Of a DNA stretch of 64,000 nt, positions 41,104 to 49,950 are shown piece after piece. Within the stretch, counting starts at the first letter, position 1; every line of letters starts with the position of its first letter. Position numbers and translations under genes: made by a program. Below the pieces are notes generated by a model, which saw only the letters and a program-made list of their open reading frames with translations, did not search any database and was not told the DNA's origin. The stretch spans positions 1 through 64,000 of the forward strand of contig NZ_CADIKI010000003.1 of the NCBI RefSeq assembly GCF_902859935.1, written 5' to 3'. Source of the stretch: Paraburkholderia fynbosensis (lineage in GTDB: Bacteria; Pseudomonadota; Gammaproteobacteria; Burkholderiales; Burkholderiaceae).

Positions 41104-41640
41104 ATGGGGAAAACGAAGGTTGGGCACTGGCTGCCGCTGGAAGAAGCCGCTACCATCATGAATCGCAGCCTTAGAATAATCAAAAGCCAGATGCGAAATG
41201 GTCGCATTCAGCGCGACCGGCATTTCCGTCGTGTCGGTGACGGACAGTTCGAACTGAATCTCACCGAGTATCTGGACTGGCTTAACGAGGAAAAGGAACG
41301 CCGCAAACTTCCCCTCCTCGAACGCGTACGCCTCAGCATTGAAGATGGCGACCGAAAAATCATACAGGCAGTCGCGGCAACACAAAAGAAGGTGGCCGCT
41401 CCGGCAGAGGCGCCGGAAGCAAGCGAAAGGCGCGGGCCTAAGCTGATACCGCTCAACGTGTGGGCAGAAGAAATGTTCGGCGGATACGCTCCGCCGGTGC
41501 GCACACTTCGAAGCTGGATCAGGGCGGGAAAGATTTATCCAATGCCTGTAAAAATCGGGCGCTCGTACTTTGTGAAGCCCGATGCAGAATACGTCGATCC
41601 TCTCGTGCAGAAGTTCAGACGCTCGATCGGCAGATACTGA
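41104..41640 (+). CDS. xis: Excisionase-like protein with N-terminal extension
   Basis: The protein has 178 residues. The C-terminal 60 residues (LIPLNVWAEEMFGGYAPPVR, then LRSWIRAGKIYPMPVKIGRS, YFVKPDAEYVD) have the lambda Xis layout: an aromatic helix, an HTH, P-P/M-P-V-K and a wing. The first 60 residues (HWLPLEEAATIMNRSLRIIK) form a second HTH of similar type, joined by a linker with Ala/Pro/Glu. A two-headed form is longer than lambda Xis (72 residues). In the circular phage it lies on the far side of attP from int, the usual pairing for excision. Confidence 0.8.
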   Translation: MGKTKVGHWLPLEEAATIMNRSLRIIKSQMRNGRIQRDRHFRRVGDGQFELNLTEYLDWLNEEKERRKLPLLERVRLSIEDGDRKIIQAVAATQKKVAAPAEAPEASERRGPKLIPLNVWAEEMFGGYAPPVRTLRSWIRAGKIYPMPVKIGRSYFVKPDAEYVDPLVQKFRRSIGRY

Positions 41641-41760
41641 CCAATCGGGGAGATCGTGGAATTCGTCGCTCTGCGTGCCGTATCGCGTGGACCTATATGG
41701 ACGGACGTCGGCGGTTCAGGGCCAAGGAATTCGACGCTGCGCCGAGTGAGGCTGAGAGCA

Positions 41761-42468
41761 ATGACAGTGCTATCCTCACCGCGCGAATGCATCGCGGAGA
41801 CACTTGAAGTGAAAAATTGGCGATCTGTACTCGGGATGCTTGGCGGCATTATCGCCGTCGTCATCGTTTCAGCGTATGGCGCGACTTCGCTCGGTAAAAA
41901 GCCATACGATCCCAGTCTTATGGCAAGCTGGGTCCAGGCCGTTGGTTCAATTGCGACGATTCTGGGGGCTATCTTCGTAGGCCGCACTCAATCCGAAGCA
42001 CAACACAAGTCCGCCCTTGAGGTTCAGCATGCGGCCTTGCGTCGCCGATGGGCGACAGTAAAAGCGCTACTGGACCCCCTGTATCAGCAATGCATCGACA
42101 TTGAGAATGCCTTTGACGGAGATCACGACTTCGGGAATCTTAGTTTTGCCTTGAGGTACGACTCCACGGCTTTCGAAGAAGCCCTCGATCGACTTCGATC
42201 TATCCCACTATTCGAGTTGGATTCAGACGTCCTTGTTACGTCGATCATCGGCGTGGGCGACTCAGCTCGCTCGCTCAAAATGTGGATCGTCGAGGGCCAG
42301 CGACGCGCACTCGGCAAACCCACGGGGCTAGATGCATCAGACGCCCAAGTAAAAGATGTTGCGCGCGATCAGTTAGCAAGGATCAAAAAGCACTATGCAG
42401 CGGCGGTGATGGTCGTGGGGGGCAAGCCGATTACGGCACCGCGGCCTCTCTGGCAATACGCCCCCTGA
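41761..42468 (+). CDS. Inner membrane protein, prophage cargo
   Basis: The protein has 235 residues from ATG 41761 (a GTG at 41656 would add 35 residues without structure). Membrane segments lie near residues 20-40 (VLGMLGGIIAVVIVSAYGAT) and 55-73 (WVQAVGSIATILGAIFVG), followed by a cytoplasmic helical domain (about 75-235). Small two-helix membrane proteins with soluble tails at prophage ends are often lysogenic conversion genes. I see no defence-system signature. Function unknown. Confidence 0.7.
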   Translation: MTVLSSPRECIAETLEVKNWRSVLGMLGGIIAVVIVSAYGATSLGKKPYDPSLMASWVQAVGSIATILGAIFVGRTQSEAQHKSALEVQHAALRRRWATVKALLDPLYQQCIDIENAFDGDHDFGNLSFALRYDSTAFEEALDRLRSIPLFELDSDVLVTSIIGVGDSARSLKMWIVEGQRRALGKPTGLDASDAQVKDVARDQLARIKKHYAAAVMVVGGKPITAPRPLWQYAP

Positions 42469-42554
42469 TTAGATCGCATGAAGACCGGGCTCGAGAGCAT
42501 AGGCGAGGCGGTAGGTATTCGCGTTTGAGCGGATGACCGTGGCTTATGCTCCCG

Positions 42555-42809
42555 TTACGGCTTGAATACGGGAGGTACTAGAGCACCTACTATCGACGCG
42601 GACCTTTCGCAGGTCTTCGTGACGTCGAGAAACTGCGTGTCGGCCGCCTGAGGATCACGCTCCATTTGAAGTGCTGCTTGCATTGCGTCGCGCTCACACC
42701 TCTGTTCGGCCGGCAAAACGACGCCAAGCATGAGCGCCGAATAACCGATAGTCGTTGCCTCGTAAACAAGAGCGGTGGCTGCTGCCGCTGCTCCGATTGC
42801 TTTGAACAT
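42555..42809 (-). CDS. Small membrane-anchored or exported protein
   Basis: The protein has 84 residues. A hydrophobic N-terminal stretch (FKAIGAAAAATALVYEATTI and beyond, about 3-33) is followed by a small soluble part with two cysteines (QRCERDAMQAALQME, TKTCERSASIVGALV). It may be a signal-anchored protein. It converges with the membrane-protein gene on its left. Function unknown. Confidence 0.6.
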   Translation of the reverse strand: MFKAIGAAAAATALVYEATTIGYSALMLGVVLPAEQRCERDAMQAALQMERDPQAADTQFLDVTKTCERSASIVGALVPPVFKP

Positions 42810-43141
42810 GTTGCGCTCCGATTAAGGGGACCGGATGTCTTAACGACCACAGTGTTAGAAACTTGAGCGGCGGTGAAGTCGGGCGAATTCCCGTAACTGC
42901 GTCGGCGTCTTTGACCGGCTACTGCTCGATGTACGTCCGCCGCTCAGGAAACTGCTCGAAGAAGCTTTCGCTCACGTAAACCAGACACAGGATCGGCGAA
43001 CTCACGTTGGTGGTCATTCCTCGCTAGTGGACGATCGTTAAGCACAGGTCGATGCCTGTGATGCCCGTCCATGCCGTAAAGTCATCAGCAAAGTCCGCAA
43101 CGCTTCCGGGCGGGACACGAAAAAATTATCGGTTCCGTCGT
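42810..43141. other. Gap left of the toxin-antitoxin genes
   Basis: No full gene was seen. A 32-codon leftward frame (42919-43017) reads protein-like, and another short leftward stretch just upstream (about 43020-43110) reads PPGSVADFADDFTAWTGITG, also protein-like but without a start. Together they look like the worn remains of a gene that once followed higA. Confidence 0.4.
42919..43017 (-). pseudogene. Possible gene fragment
   Basis: The frame begins MTTNVSSPILCLVYVSESFF and ends at ERRTYIEQ. GAGGA touches the ATG, so spacing is abnormal. It is best read as a fragment of a decayed gene. Confidence 0.3.
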
Positions 43142-43573
43142 TCAAGCCGCGAAGAAGACAGCCGGGCTCACGTGGAATCGCTTGGATAATTCACTGATCT
43201 GTCGCGTGTTGAGTTCCCGTTTGCCGTTCAGGATTTCCGACACTACACCCTGACTGCCGATCTCTGGCAGATCGGACTGGCGCACGTCGTTTGACTGCAT
43301 CAGGTAACGCAGCACATCCGCCGCAGACGCTTCTGGCAAATGGTGATGCCCAGAATCGTATTCACTTACGAACTCGCCGAGCGCGTCGACGAGCGGAGCA
43401 AGCTTGTGATCTTCATCCGCAGCTCCCGCGTCGAGAAGCGCGTTGAGTGCCCGAACCGCGAAATCGTATTCGCGTTCAGTCGTGATGGGATGCAGCGGTA
43501 CCTTCTGGGAAATGGCCTCGAAATGCGCGGCCAGTTCATCAATGTCCTCCCGCGAAAAATTCAAGGTTTCCAT
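43142..43573 (-). CDS. higA: HigA-type antitoxin
   Basis: The protein has 143 residues and overlaps the toxin gene by 13 bases. The C-terminal half holds an XRE-type helix-turn-helix (LMQSNDVRQSDLPEIGSQGV followed by VSEILNGKRELNTRQISELS), ending in FHVSPAVFFAA, typical of the long HigA family. The N-terminal half is acidic and would wrap the toxin. It neutralises HigB and should repress the operon through the palindrome in front of it. Loss of the prophage would leave toxin unopposed, so the pair can stabilise lysogeny. Confidence 0.9.
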   Translation of the reverse strand: METLNFSREDIDELAAHFEAISQKVPLHPITTEREYDFAVRALNALLDAGAADEDHKLAPLVDALGEFVSEYDSGHHHLPEASAADVLRYLMQSNDVRQSDLPEIGSQGVVSEILNGKRELNTRQISELSKRFHVSPAVFFAA

Positions 43574-43842
43574 TTGTCATACTCCTTGTGCGTCAAAACA
43601 TGCCGCACATATAGCTTTTGCGTATCAAAATGTACTGCAGCGATCAACCGATACTTGTTGCCAGCGATGTCGAACACATAAAATTTTCCTGCCTTATCCG
43701 TCGCATTGAATGCCTGTTTCAGATCGGCGTAACAGGCGAAAAAACCTGCCTCGATCGTCCTGCGCCACATCTGAAGCGGCGTCCCAGCGTCCGGGTATCT
43801 GGCAGCAAAGTCGACCAATGTCTTGTTTGAAATCACTCGCAT
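43561..43842 (-). CDS. higB: HigB-type mRNA interferase toxin
   Basis: The protein has 93 residues and begins MRVISNKTLVDFAARYPDAG. It has the RelE/HigB fold marks: GKFYVFDIAGNKYRLIAAVH and KLYVRHVLTHKEYDKW, with the basic and aromatic residues that cut mRNA on the ribosome. It is the first gene of the operon, as usual for HigBA (toxin before antitoxin). The 12 bp ahead of it lead to a 15-bp palindrome, probably the operator. Confidence 0.92.
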   Translation of the reverse strand: MRVISNKTLVDFAARYPDAGTPLQMWRRTIEAGFFACYADLKQAFNATDKAGKFYVFDIAGNKYRLIAAVHFDTQKLYVRHVLTHKEYDKWKP

Positions 43843-43853
43843 GACCGGACGAT

Positions 43854-43868
43854 ATCTCAGTTTGAGAT
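43854..43868. promoter_or_regulatory. Probable operator of higBA
   Basis: ATCTCA-GTT-TGAGAT is a perfect 6-bp inverted repeat with a three-base centre, 12 bp upstream of the higB start. Antitoxins of this family bind such palindromes to repress their own operon. Confidence 0.7.
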
Positions 43869-44092
43869 TTGACCAAAGGACTGTTACAAACTCTCAGTGG
43901 TGAGCCACACATAGCGCTCACAGGTGCCATCAGTCAGCCACGTTCACTCCGACCCCAAATCGCTACGAAGCTCTTCTGGACCCACTGGAACCGCACCCGT
44001 ATTTCCTTAGGAGACGGATTTTAGGGGCATTGGTGGGGGCATAAAAAATCGGAAATTCCACGAAGTGCCACGCCAGTCTTGACGTATGAATT
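43869..44092. other. Right end of the prophage before attR
   Basis: This part carries the promoter region of higBA and runs to the attachment core. No gene was seen. Confidence 0.5.
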
Positions 44093-44107
44093 CTGTCAGG
44101 GGGACCA
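44093..44107. repeat. attR core of the prophage
   Basis: CTGTCAGGGGGACCA, identical to 6444-6458. It is followed by a diverged copy of the tRNA terminator and by further similarity up to 44207. It represents the original 3' end of the tRNA gene pushed away by the insertion. Confidence 0.9.
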
Positions 44108-44374
44108 ACTCGCTTTCCAGCGTTTCCCAAGTTTGCCTCGAAAGCCCCGTATGCCTTGTGCTGCGGGGTTTTTTGCTGCCGTTCTTTGCTGCCGTTGATT
44201 ACCCACGCACACCCGCCGCTTCAGTCCAGCAGAACTGGATCGAAGCTCTGCAGACCGAGGACGGCGCTGCATACCTCCGGGCGTCCGGACGGCGCAGAAC
44301 CGAAGGAAACTCATCTCGCGCTGCTCCACGAGTTCCCCCTCCAAGTCATCGACGCCCCCCCCGGAGGCAGTCAT
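44108..44374. other. Flank after attR
   Basis: A diverged copy of the tRNA terminator lies at 44143-44174 (GCCCCG/CGGGGTT with TTTTTT). TTTGCTGCCGTT is duplicated just after it. The rest carries no convincing gene and ends at the 3' end of the dehydrogenase gene. Confidence 0.55.
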
Positions 44375-45400
44375 TCAGGACGCAGGCGCCGGATCCGGCG
44401 TACGCGAAAGCGCAGCGTTGAAGACAGGCGCCAACCCCGTACTGTCCAGCCCGCGCATGAACTCGGCGATCCGCTGGTGCAAATAAGCCTGCACGTCGAC
44501 ATTCCCGTACTCGTAAAATCCGCGGGAGTCGCGTAATCCATCGCGGCCGTCGCGCATGTTATCGACCACCCGCTGCGCCGGCAAAAAGCGCGGATCGATT
44601 TGCCGCGCCAGATAATCCGATGCGTAATACAGAATGTCGCAACCACCCCAGTCGATAAATTCGAGCAGGCCCAGAACCGAAAATCGCAGGCCGAAGCCGG
44701 TGCGAATCGCGGTGTCGATATCTTCCGCGCTCGCCACACCTTCTTCGACCATCCGCGCGGCCTCGTTCATCGCCAGCGCCTGAATGCGCGGCACGATATA
44801 CCCTGGTGATGGCCCACACACCACCGGCACCTTGCCGACCCGCTTAAGCAGTGCGACGACACCTTGTACGGCGCTGTCCGCGGTCTGCGCGCTACGGCTG
44901 ATCTCCACCAGCGGCATCAGGTGCGCGGGATTCAACCAGTGCGCATTGAGTACGCGCTCCGGATGCGCAACGATACGTTGCAACTCCGTAACCAGAAATG
45001 TCGACGTAGTCGACGCGATCAAAGTCGTGGCGTCGACATGCTCGCAAAGCCAGTCGAAGGCGGCCTGTTTCGCTTCGATGACTTCCGGCACCGCTTCGAA
45101 TACGATCGCGCTTTGGCCAAGCGTTACCCGCGCGCCCTCGCGATCCACCACGACGATGCGAGCCAGCGCTTCTTCGGCTTGCGCATCGGTGATACGCGCG
45201 AGGCTCACCAGCGTGCGCATTTGACGCGCAATCTCGCCGCGTGCTGCGGCGGCAAATGCTGCACGCGCGTCGGCATGGCGCGTCTTGAAGTCGATCAGCG
45301 TGACACCCAGGCCGGCATAGGCGAAAGCCAGCGCCATACCTTGTCCCATGCGTCCGGCCCCGAGAATATGCACTTCCCGAATCGGATCGGAGCCGCGCAT
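44375..45400 (-). CDS. 3-hydroxyacyl-CoA dehydrogenase family protein
   Basis: The protein has 341 residues. ATG 45400 shares a base with the upstream stop (TGATG). The N-terminal Rossmann motif HILGAGRMGQGMALAFAYAG binds NAD. IVFEAVPEVIEAKQAAFDWL and TSTFLVTELQRIVAHPERVL-NAHW match the family core with the catalytic His, and the C-terminal domain has GFGLRFSVLGLLEFIDWGG. The family includes 3-hydroxybutyryl-CoA, carnitine and L-gulonate 3-dehydrogenases; the sequence alone does not pick one. Coupling to an opine-type dehydrogenase suggests use in breakdown of an amino- or hydroxy-acid. Confidence 0.85.
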   Translation of the reverse strand: MRGSDPIREVHILGAGRMGQGMALAFAYAGLGVTLIDFKTRHADARAAFAAAARGEIARQMRTLVSLARITDAQAEEALARIVVVDREGARVTLGQSAIVFEAVPEVIEAKQAAFDWLCEHVDATTLIASTTSTFLVTELQRIVAHPERVLNAHWLNPAHLMPLVEISRSAQTADSAVQGVVALLKRVGKVPVVCGPSPGYIVPRIQALAMNEAARMVEEGVASAEDIDTAIRTGFGLRFSVLGLLEFIDWGGCDILYYASDYLARQIDPRFLPAQRVVDNMRDGRDGLRDSRGFYEYGNVDVQAYLHQRIAEFMRGLDSTGLAPVFNAALSRTPDPAPAS

Positions 45401-46503
45401 CACGCGATGCCTCGCTTCAGGAGGGTGGTCAGCGCATCGCGCGACAGGGACGCGATGCCCAGTTGCTCGAACGTGCGTCCCTCGCCATAAAGATCGCGCT
45501 CCGAGACCGCGGACGCGATATTCAGCAGGCCCTCGGCGAGCGGCGTCGCGACGCCCGCCCAACGCCCGGCCGACACCAGTAGCGACAAGCCGAGCCGCGT
45601 ATCTTCGAGCATGTACCGATGCGTCTTCAGATCGATATCCTCGCGCCAGTCGCCGCTGTCGGTCAGCTTGCCGTGCGCACCGCGCCCGTACATCCACTCG
45701 TCGCCGTCCGGCGCGTAGTGATCGGCGAGCGGGAAATGCGGCGCGCCATAGCCGAAGGCTTCGCGCACCGCCATACGTTCCGCGTCGAGTGCGTTCGTCA
45801 CGCGACGGATCGACGGTTGCGTGCCTTCATTGTGAATGTCCCATGCGTCGAAATGCTCCAGCGGGCCCGCATTCATCATGATGAGCGGCGGATGGATCAC
45901 CGGTCCCGCGTTCATCAACGCACCGCTTAGCGCATCCTCGATCCGTTCGACGGAGGGATAAGCCGCCTCGAGCACCGCAAACGCCCAGTCCGAAAACGCG
46001 CCGGGAAACACGCCGGTCGGCAGGCGCGTGGCGTACGCACTGATCACGACGCGATCGTCGCCATGCTTGCGGGCCAGGTACGGCAGCGTCCCCGTTTCGG
46101 CGAACGCGGCTCGGGCGGTGTTGCCGCTCTCGTGCATCGCCTTCGCGAACACGTAGCTGCCAAAGGTGCCCGGCGGCAGGAATACCACCTGATCGTCGGC
46201 AAGGAGCGGCGCAAGCTGGACCGCGAGCGCCTCGTGCGTCGTCGAAGGCAACGGAATGACGATCAGGCTCGCGCCCCGCACGCCGTCGTCCAGCCGCTCG
46301 ACGATCCGCACCGCGCCCTGCCCGTCACCCATCGGCACCTCGCGTTCGCCGCGAAAATCCTTCACACGCAGTGCGCCGCGCTCGCGCAACTGCGCGGCCG
46401 ACGCCGTATCGCGCCGCCACCATGTCACACGATGCCCCTTCTCCAGCAAATCGACCACCGCCGCATAGCATCCGTGACCGCCGCCCAGTACGCAGACATT
46501 CAT
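45400..46503 (-). CDS. Opine (octopine/nopaline) dehydrogenase family protein
   Basis: The protein has 367 residues. ATG 46503 has GGGGGA seven bases ahead; ATG 46509 is too close to it. The N-terminal nucleotide-binding motif is VCVLGGGHGCYAAVVDLLEK. HPPLIMMNAGPLEHFDAWDI and the later H-Y-A-P-D-G segment belong to the catalytic domain of the family, in which a His-Asp pair acts on the secondary amine. Members oxidise or form N-carboxyalkyl amino acids with NAD(P)H. It heads the two-gene operon and is transcribed away from the AraC gene. Confidence 0.8.
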   Translation of the reverse strand: MNVCVLGGGHGCYAAVVDLLEKGHRVTWWRRDTASAAQLRERGALRVKDFRGEREVPMGDGQGAVRIVERLDDGVRGASLIVIPLPSTTHEALAVQLAPLLADDQVVFLPPGTFGSYVFAKAMHESGNTARAAFAETGTLPYLARKHGDDRVVISAYATRLPTGVFPGAFSDWAFAVLEAAYPSVERIEDALSGALMNAGPVIHPPLIMMNAGPLEHFDAWDIHNEGTQPSIRRVTNALDAERMAVREAFGYGAPHFPLADHYAPDGDEWMYGRGAHGKLTDSGDWREDIDLKTHRYMLEDTRLGLSLLVSAGRWAGVATPLAEGLLNIASAVSERDLYGEGRTFEQLGIASLSRDALTTLLKRGIA

Positions 46504-46722
46504 CGTCATTCCCCCTGTTTCGATAACTGTCAGATTACGTGGCCGGCGAATCCGCGGCGCTTCATCTCGCGCAATCCGCATTCAAATCCGGCAACTCACT
46601 GCACAACGAAACAATGTTGTCCGCGCGGCGCCATCCGGGTCGATCCGTTCTTGCACGATTAAATTGAACGACGCATCATCCCCGGGGCACCTGCCTGGCG
46701 CTATACGTTTCGAGGCCTCTGA

Positions 46723-47706
46723 ATGGAAATCGCGATTTCACGCAAACACCGCAACCGTCTTGTCGCATCGCATGGCCGCGAGGATGTCGAACGCGAGGTG
46801 TCGCAGGTGCTTTGTCCGCACAGGATGGAAGTGGCCGGGCGCGGGCCGTTGAACGCTGAGTTGTACGGCGTGGCGCTGCATCAGACGAGCTTGCTGGAGT
46901 TGCATTACGGCAGCGAAACGCAAATCGACGCCGGCGATCTCGGCGATCATTATCTGTTCCGCACGACACTGAGCGGACAATGTTCGCTGCAGTCGAACGG
47001 CGAGCGAGTCGCATTGCGCGCGGGCGGCCTCAGCGTATCGTCCCCGCAACGCGCGAGCCGCATTGTCACCGATCGGGAATGCCGCAACCTGTTGTTGCGA
47101 ATCGAGCGCCGCGCACTCGAAGTCAAACTCGCGGACATGCTGAACGACAGCATCAGGCAGCCGCTCATCTTTGACCTCGCGGTGCCGGCCGGGCACCCAG
47201 GCGCCGCCGTCTTTCTATCGACGCTGCGTTATTTGTGCACGCTCTGCGATCATTTCGACGAACCCGCGCAGGAGCGCATGTTCGGCAACGACTTCAGCCA
47301 GTGGCTCGCCTCCGTGCTGCTGAGCCAATTGCCCCATTCGTACAGCGCCGCGCTCGCAAGGGCGACCTCGGCACCGTTACCGGTGCATGTGCGCCGCGCG
47401 CGCGATTACATTCACTCGCATCTGGACGAGCCGCTGCGGCTCGACACGCTGGCGCGCGAAGCGGGCGTATCGCCTCGCACGCTGCAGAACGGCTTCACGC
47501 AATTTCTACAGATCTCGCCGGGCGGCTATATCCGCGAACGCAGGCTGGAAGCCGTGCATCGCGCGCTGCAGGCGGCGCCGGATCGTTCGGTGACGGATAT
47601 CTTCATCGAGCACGGCGTGCACAGCTTTGGGCATTTCGCCAAGGCCTATACGCGGCGCTTCGGGTGTTTGCCGTCGGCCACCGCACGGCAGCGCAAGCGC
47701 AATTGA
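46723..47706 (+). CDS. AraC-family transcription regulator
   Basis: The protein has 327 residues. Residues 40-210 form an AraC-binding-like sensor (HYLFRTTLSGQCSLQSNGER, LSVSSPQRASRIVTDRECRN). The DNA-binding part at the C-terminus has both helix-turn-helices: LDTLAREAGVSPRTLQNGFT and VTDIFIEHGVHSFGHFAKAY, with SPGGYIRERRLEAVHRAL between them. It is divergent from the dehydrogenase operon with about 220 bp between the starts, and is the likely activator of that operon. Confidence 0.9.
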   Translation: MEIAISRKHRNRLVASHGREDVEREVSQVLCPHRMEVAGRGPLNAELYGVALHQTSLLELHYGSETQIDAGDLGDHYLFRTTLSGQCSLQSNGERVALRAGGLSVSSPQRASRIVTDRECRNLLLRIERRALEVKLADMLNDSIRQPLIFDLAVPAGHPGAAVFLSTLRYLCTLCDHFDEPAQERMFGNDFSQWLASVLLSQLPHSYSAALARATSAPLPVHVRRARDYIHSHLDEPLRLDTLAREAGVSPRTLQNGFTQFLQISPGGYIRERRLEAVHRALQAAPDRSVTDIFIEHGVHSFGHFAKAYTRRFGCLPSATARQRKRN

Positions 47707-47733
47707 TCCCCCGTCAGCTTCACATTGCCCGCC

Positions 47734-48795
47734 ATGTCAGCGCAGAGTGAGCCGTCCGGGCGGCTGCTTCATGCCGGCGAACTGTTGCCTCTGAGCGCAA
47801 CGGACTCCAGCGACACACTGCGCGTACAGGATCTCGATCTGAATCTGCTGAAGGCATTTCACGCCGTTCACGTCGAAAAGAACGTGGGCCGGGCGGCGCT
47901 GCGACTCGGCATCACGCAGCCTTCGGTCAGTCATGCACTCAGCCGATTGCGCCTGGTATTTCGCGACGCGCTCTTCGTGCGCACGCCGGGCGGCGTCGAG
48001 GCGACGCCGCGTGCGCAACGACTCGCCGGTTCGATCGACCGCGTGCTGCGGATTCTGCAAGAGATGCTCGATGAGAGTGCGCAATTCAGTGCGTCCACGT
48101 CGCGGCGCGTTTTCCGTCTGCATATGAGCGATTTCGCCGAAAGCGCATTCCTGCCGACGCTGATGCGCGAACTCGATACGCGCGCGCCAGGCGTCGTCAT
48201 CGAAACCCATCATATCGACGACAGCCAGTTCAACGTCGCGCTCGAATCCGGCCGCATCGATTTCGCACTCGGCTATTTTCCGCATGCGTCGAGTCACTTT
48301 CATCACAGCGAGCTGCTGCACGAACGCTATGTGCTGCTGACGCCGCGCCGCGTCGCCGAGCGGCTCGCTCTCGACGAGCACTTCACGCTGAGCGCGAATG
48401 CGCCTGCCGGCCTGCGCTTCATCGCGGTCACGTCGCATTCGCAGGCCACCGAACTGCTCGAACGCAACGGCCTCGCGTCGCGCGTGCGAATCGCGGTGCC
48501 GAATTTCATGGTCGTCCCGGCGATACTCAGCCGCTGCGACTACGCGCTGATTCTGCCGCACACGGTGGCGCGCGCGTTTTCGACGCTCGGCGATTACGCC
48601 GTGTTCGAAATCGACGACGCCGGCATGTGGCCCGTCAATGCGTACTGGCATCGCCGTTTTGACGCAGACCCCGGCCATCGCTGGCTACGCGGCCTATTGA
48701 TGGAACTGTTCCGCATCGGCGCACGCGAGCCTTTCGACAGTTGGCTCGGCACACCAACCGAGGTTCCGGGCGAGACACCGCCCGACGCGTCATAA
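47734..48795 (+). CDS. LysR-family transcription regulator
   Basis: The protein has 353 residues from ATG 47734. An extended N-terminus of about 30 residues precedes the HTH (LNLLKAFHAVHVEKNVGRAA, LRLGITQPSVSHALSRLRLV). The following FRDALFVRTPGGVEATPRAQ is the typical linker start. The substrate-binding domain runs from about 115 (VFRLHMSDFAESAFLPTLMR); this version resembles the NodD/PcpR-like branch. It may control the porin and MFS genes that follow. Effector unknown. Confidence 0.9.
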   Translation: MSAQSEPSGRLLHAGELLPLSATDSSDTLRVQDLDLNLLKAFHAVHVEKNVGRAALRLGITQPSVSHALSRLRLVFRDALFVRTPGGVEATPRAQRLAGSIDRVLRILQEMLDESAQFSASTSRRVFRLHMSDFAESAFLPTLMRELDTRAPGVVIETHHIDDSQFNVALESGRIDFALGYFPHASSHFHHSELLHERYVLLTPRRVAERLALDEHFTLSANAPAGLRFIAVTSHSQATELLERNGLASRVRIAVPNFMVVPAILSRCDYALILPHTVARAFSTLGDYAVFEIDDAGMWPVNAYWHRRFDADPGHRWLRGLLMELFRIGAREPFDSWLGTPTEVPGETPPDAS

Positions 48796-48813
48796 CGCTG
48801 CACGGCGGCCTGC

Positions 48814-49950
48814 TCAGAACGACGTGAGGATGCCGGCAACCACCGAACTCGCGGTCGCTCCGGGCTTGGCGACGGGCATGCCGCCGCCTGCCGCCCCGTT
48901 GACGGTGAACGATGCGTGCTCGCCGTTGCGAACCATCGCGGCGCCCGTATAGAGCACCGTGCGTTTGGACAGCGGGTAATCGACTCGCACACCGAACGAG
49001 TCGGCATTGCCTTCGCTGTCCGCGACCTTGCGATAATGGCCGTAGCTCAGCAACACGAGCGCGCGTCCGAGCGGAACCGTCGCGTCGAGTTCGAACAGGT
49101 CGTTGTGGGGATTCGAATACGCCGCGGTGCCGGCCGTCGCGACATCCGGGCCGCCGCGATGCCGCATATAGATAAACGCCGGCTTGATGAAGCCAAAGTC
49201 GTACGAGATGCCACCCAGCGCGTAATTCCCCGCTGCCGTCTGACTGCTCGCATTCAACGCTGCGGCACTCGCAGGGCTGAAAGTCTGTTGCATGTAGTCG
49301 AGATCGACGGACAAAGCGCCGTGAACATAATTGAGCGACGCGCCATAGGTATCGCCGAGCGTCGATGGCAAATTGGATGCACCGTTCGCGCCACGCGCGG
49401 CAATCGCCTTCAGCACCAGGCCGCCGATACGCGGCGACACATAGCGTATCGAGTTGTTCACGCGCAGAAATGCGGGTCCGACGAAGTTATTCGCGGCATT
49501 GCCCCACGCAAGACCCGCGCCGTTGCCGGGCAAGCTGTACGTGATGAACGACGTATGCAGCACCGTGTAATTCACGCCGGCTTGCATCGTGCCAAACGGC
49601 CCCGTCAAACCGACCCACGCTTCCCGGCCGAACAGGGCGCCGTTGTTGCCGAGTGCCCCGTTGGCCGAATTAAAGCCGTTTTCGAGCTTGAAGATCGCGC
49701 GATAGCCGCCCCCGAGATCTTCCGTCCCCTTCAGGCCGAACTGGGTGGCGAAGATATCGCCGCTACCCATCCGCACCGCATGCGAGGGACCGAAGTTCGT
49801 CAATTCGATCGACGTATCGACCCGTCCGTACAAGGTCACGCTCGATTGCGCTAGCACGGGTGCCGCTGCCACGCAAAGCAGCGACGCGCTCCACTTCCAG
49901 TTGGTCATTCCTGTGATCCCGGCGAGAAATTGTTTTTTTGTGCCGTGCAT
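48814..49950 (-). CDS. Gram-negative general porin (OmpC-like)
   Basis: The protein has 378 residues from ATG 49950; ATG 49908 also has ACAGGA in front and would give a shorter signal. The signal peptide ends at PVLA|QSSVTLYGRVD, the standard mature start of beta-proteobacterial porins. GLKGTEDLGGGYRAIFKLEN and FGREAWVGLTGPFGTMQAG are family marks, followed by alternating beta strands; the protein ends with Phe, needed for outer-membrane insertion. It forms a trimeric 16-strand diffusion channel. It converges with the LysR gene and is divergent from the MFS gene. Confidence 0.93.
   Translation of the reverse strand: MHGTKKQFLAGITGMTNWKWSASLLCVAAAPVLAQSSVTLYGRVDTSIELTNFGPSHAVRMGSGDIFATQFGLKGTEDLGGGYRAIFKLENGFNSANGALGNNGALFGREAWVGLTGPFGTMQAGVNYTVLHTSFITYSLPGNGAGLAWGNAANNFVGPAFLRVNNSIRYVSPRIGGLVLKAIAARGANGASNLPSTLGDTYGASLNYVHGALSVDLDYMQQTFSPASAAALNASSQTAAGNYALGGISYDFGFIKPAFIYMRHRGGPDVATAGTAAYSNPHNDLFELDATVPLGRALVLLSYGHYRKVADSEGNADSFGVRVDYPLSKRTVLYTGAAMVRNGEHASFTVNGAAGGGMPVAKPGATASSVVAGILTSF

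Larger units (their letters stand above)
6444..44107. mobile_element. Prophage of about 37.7 kb, podovirus type, integrated in tRNA-Arg
   Basis: The element is bounded by the 15-bp direct repeats. A P4-type integrase lies at the left end and an excisionase-like gene near the right end; a full set of head, packaging, lysis and replication genes lies between. A single neck/ejection cluster follows the capsid and leads straight to a tailspike, and no tape measure, tail tube, sheath or baseplate gene was recognised, which indicates a short-tailed virus. The gene order resembles that of Burkholderia and Bordetella temperate podoviruses (inference from memory, not from a search). The head, packaging and lysis genes I can recognise are intact; the one clear break is in the HNH gene. 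Confidence 0.9.
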
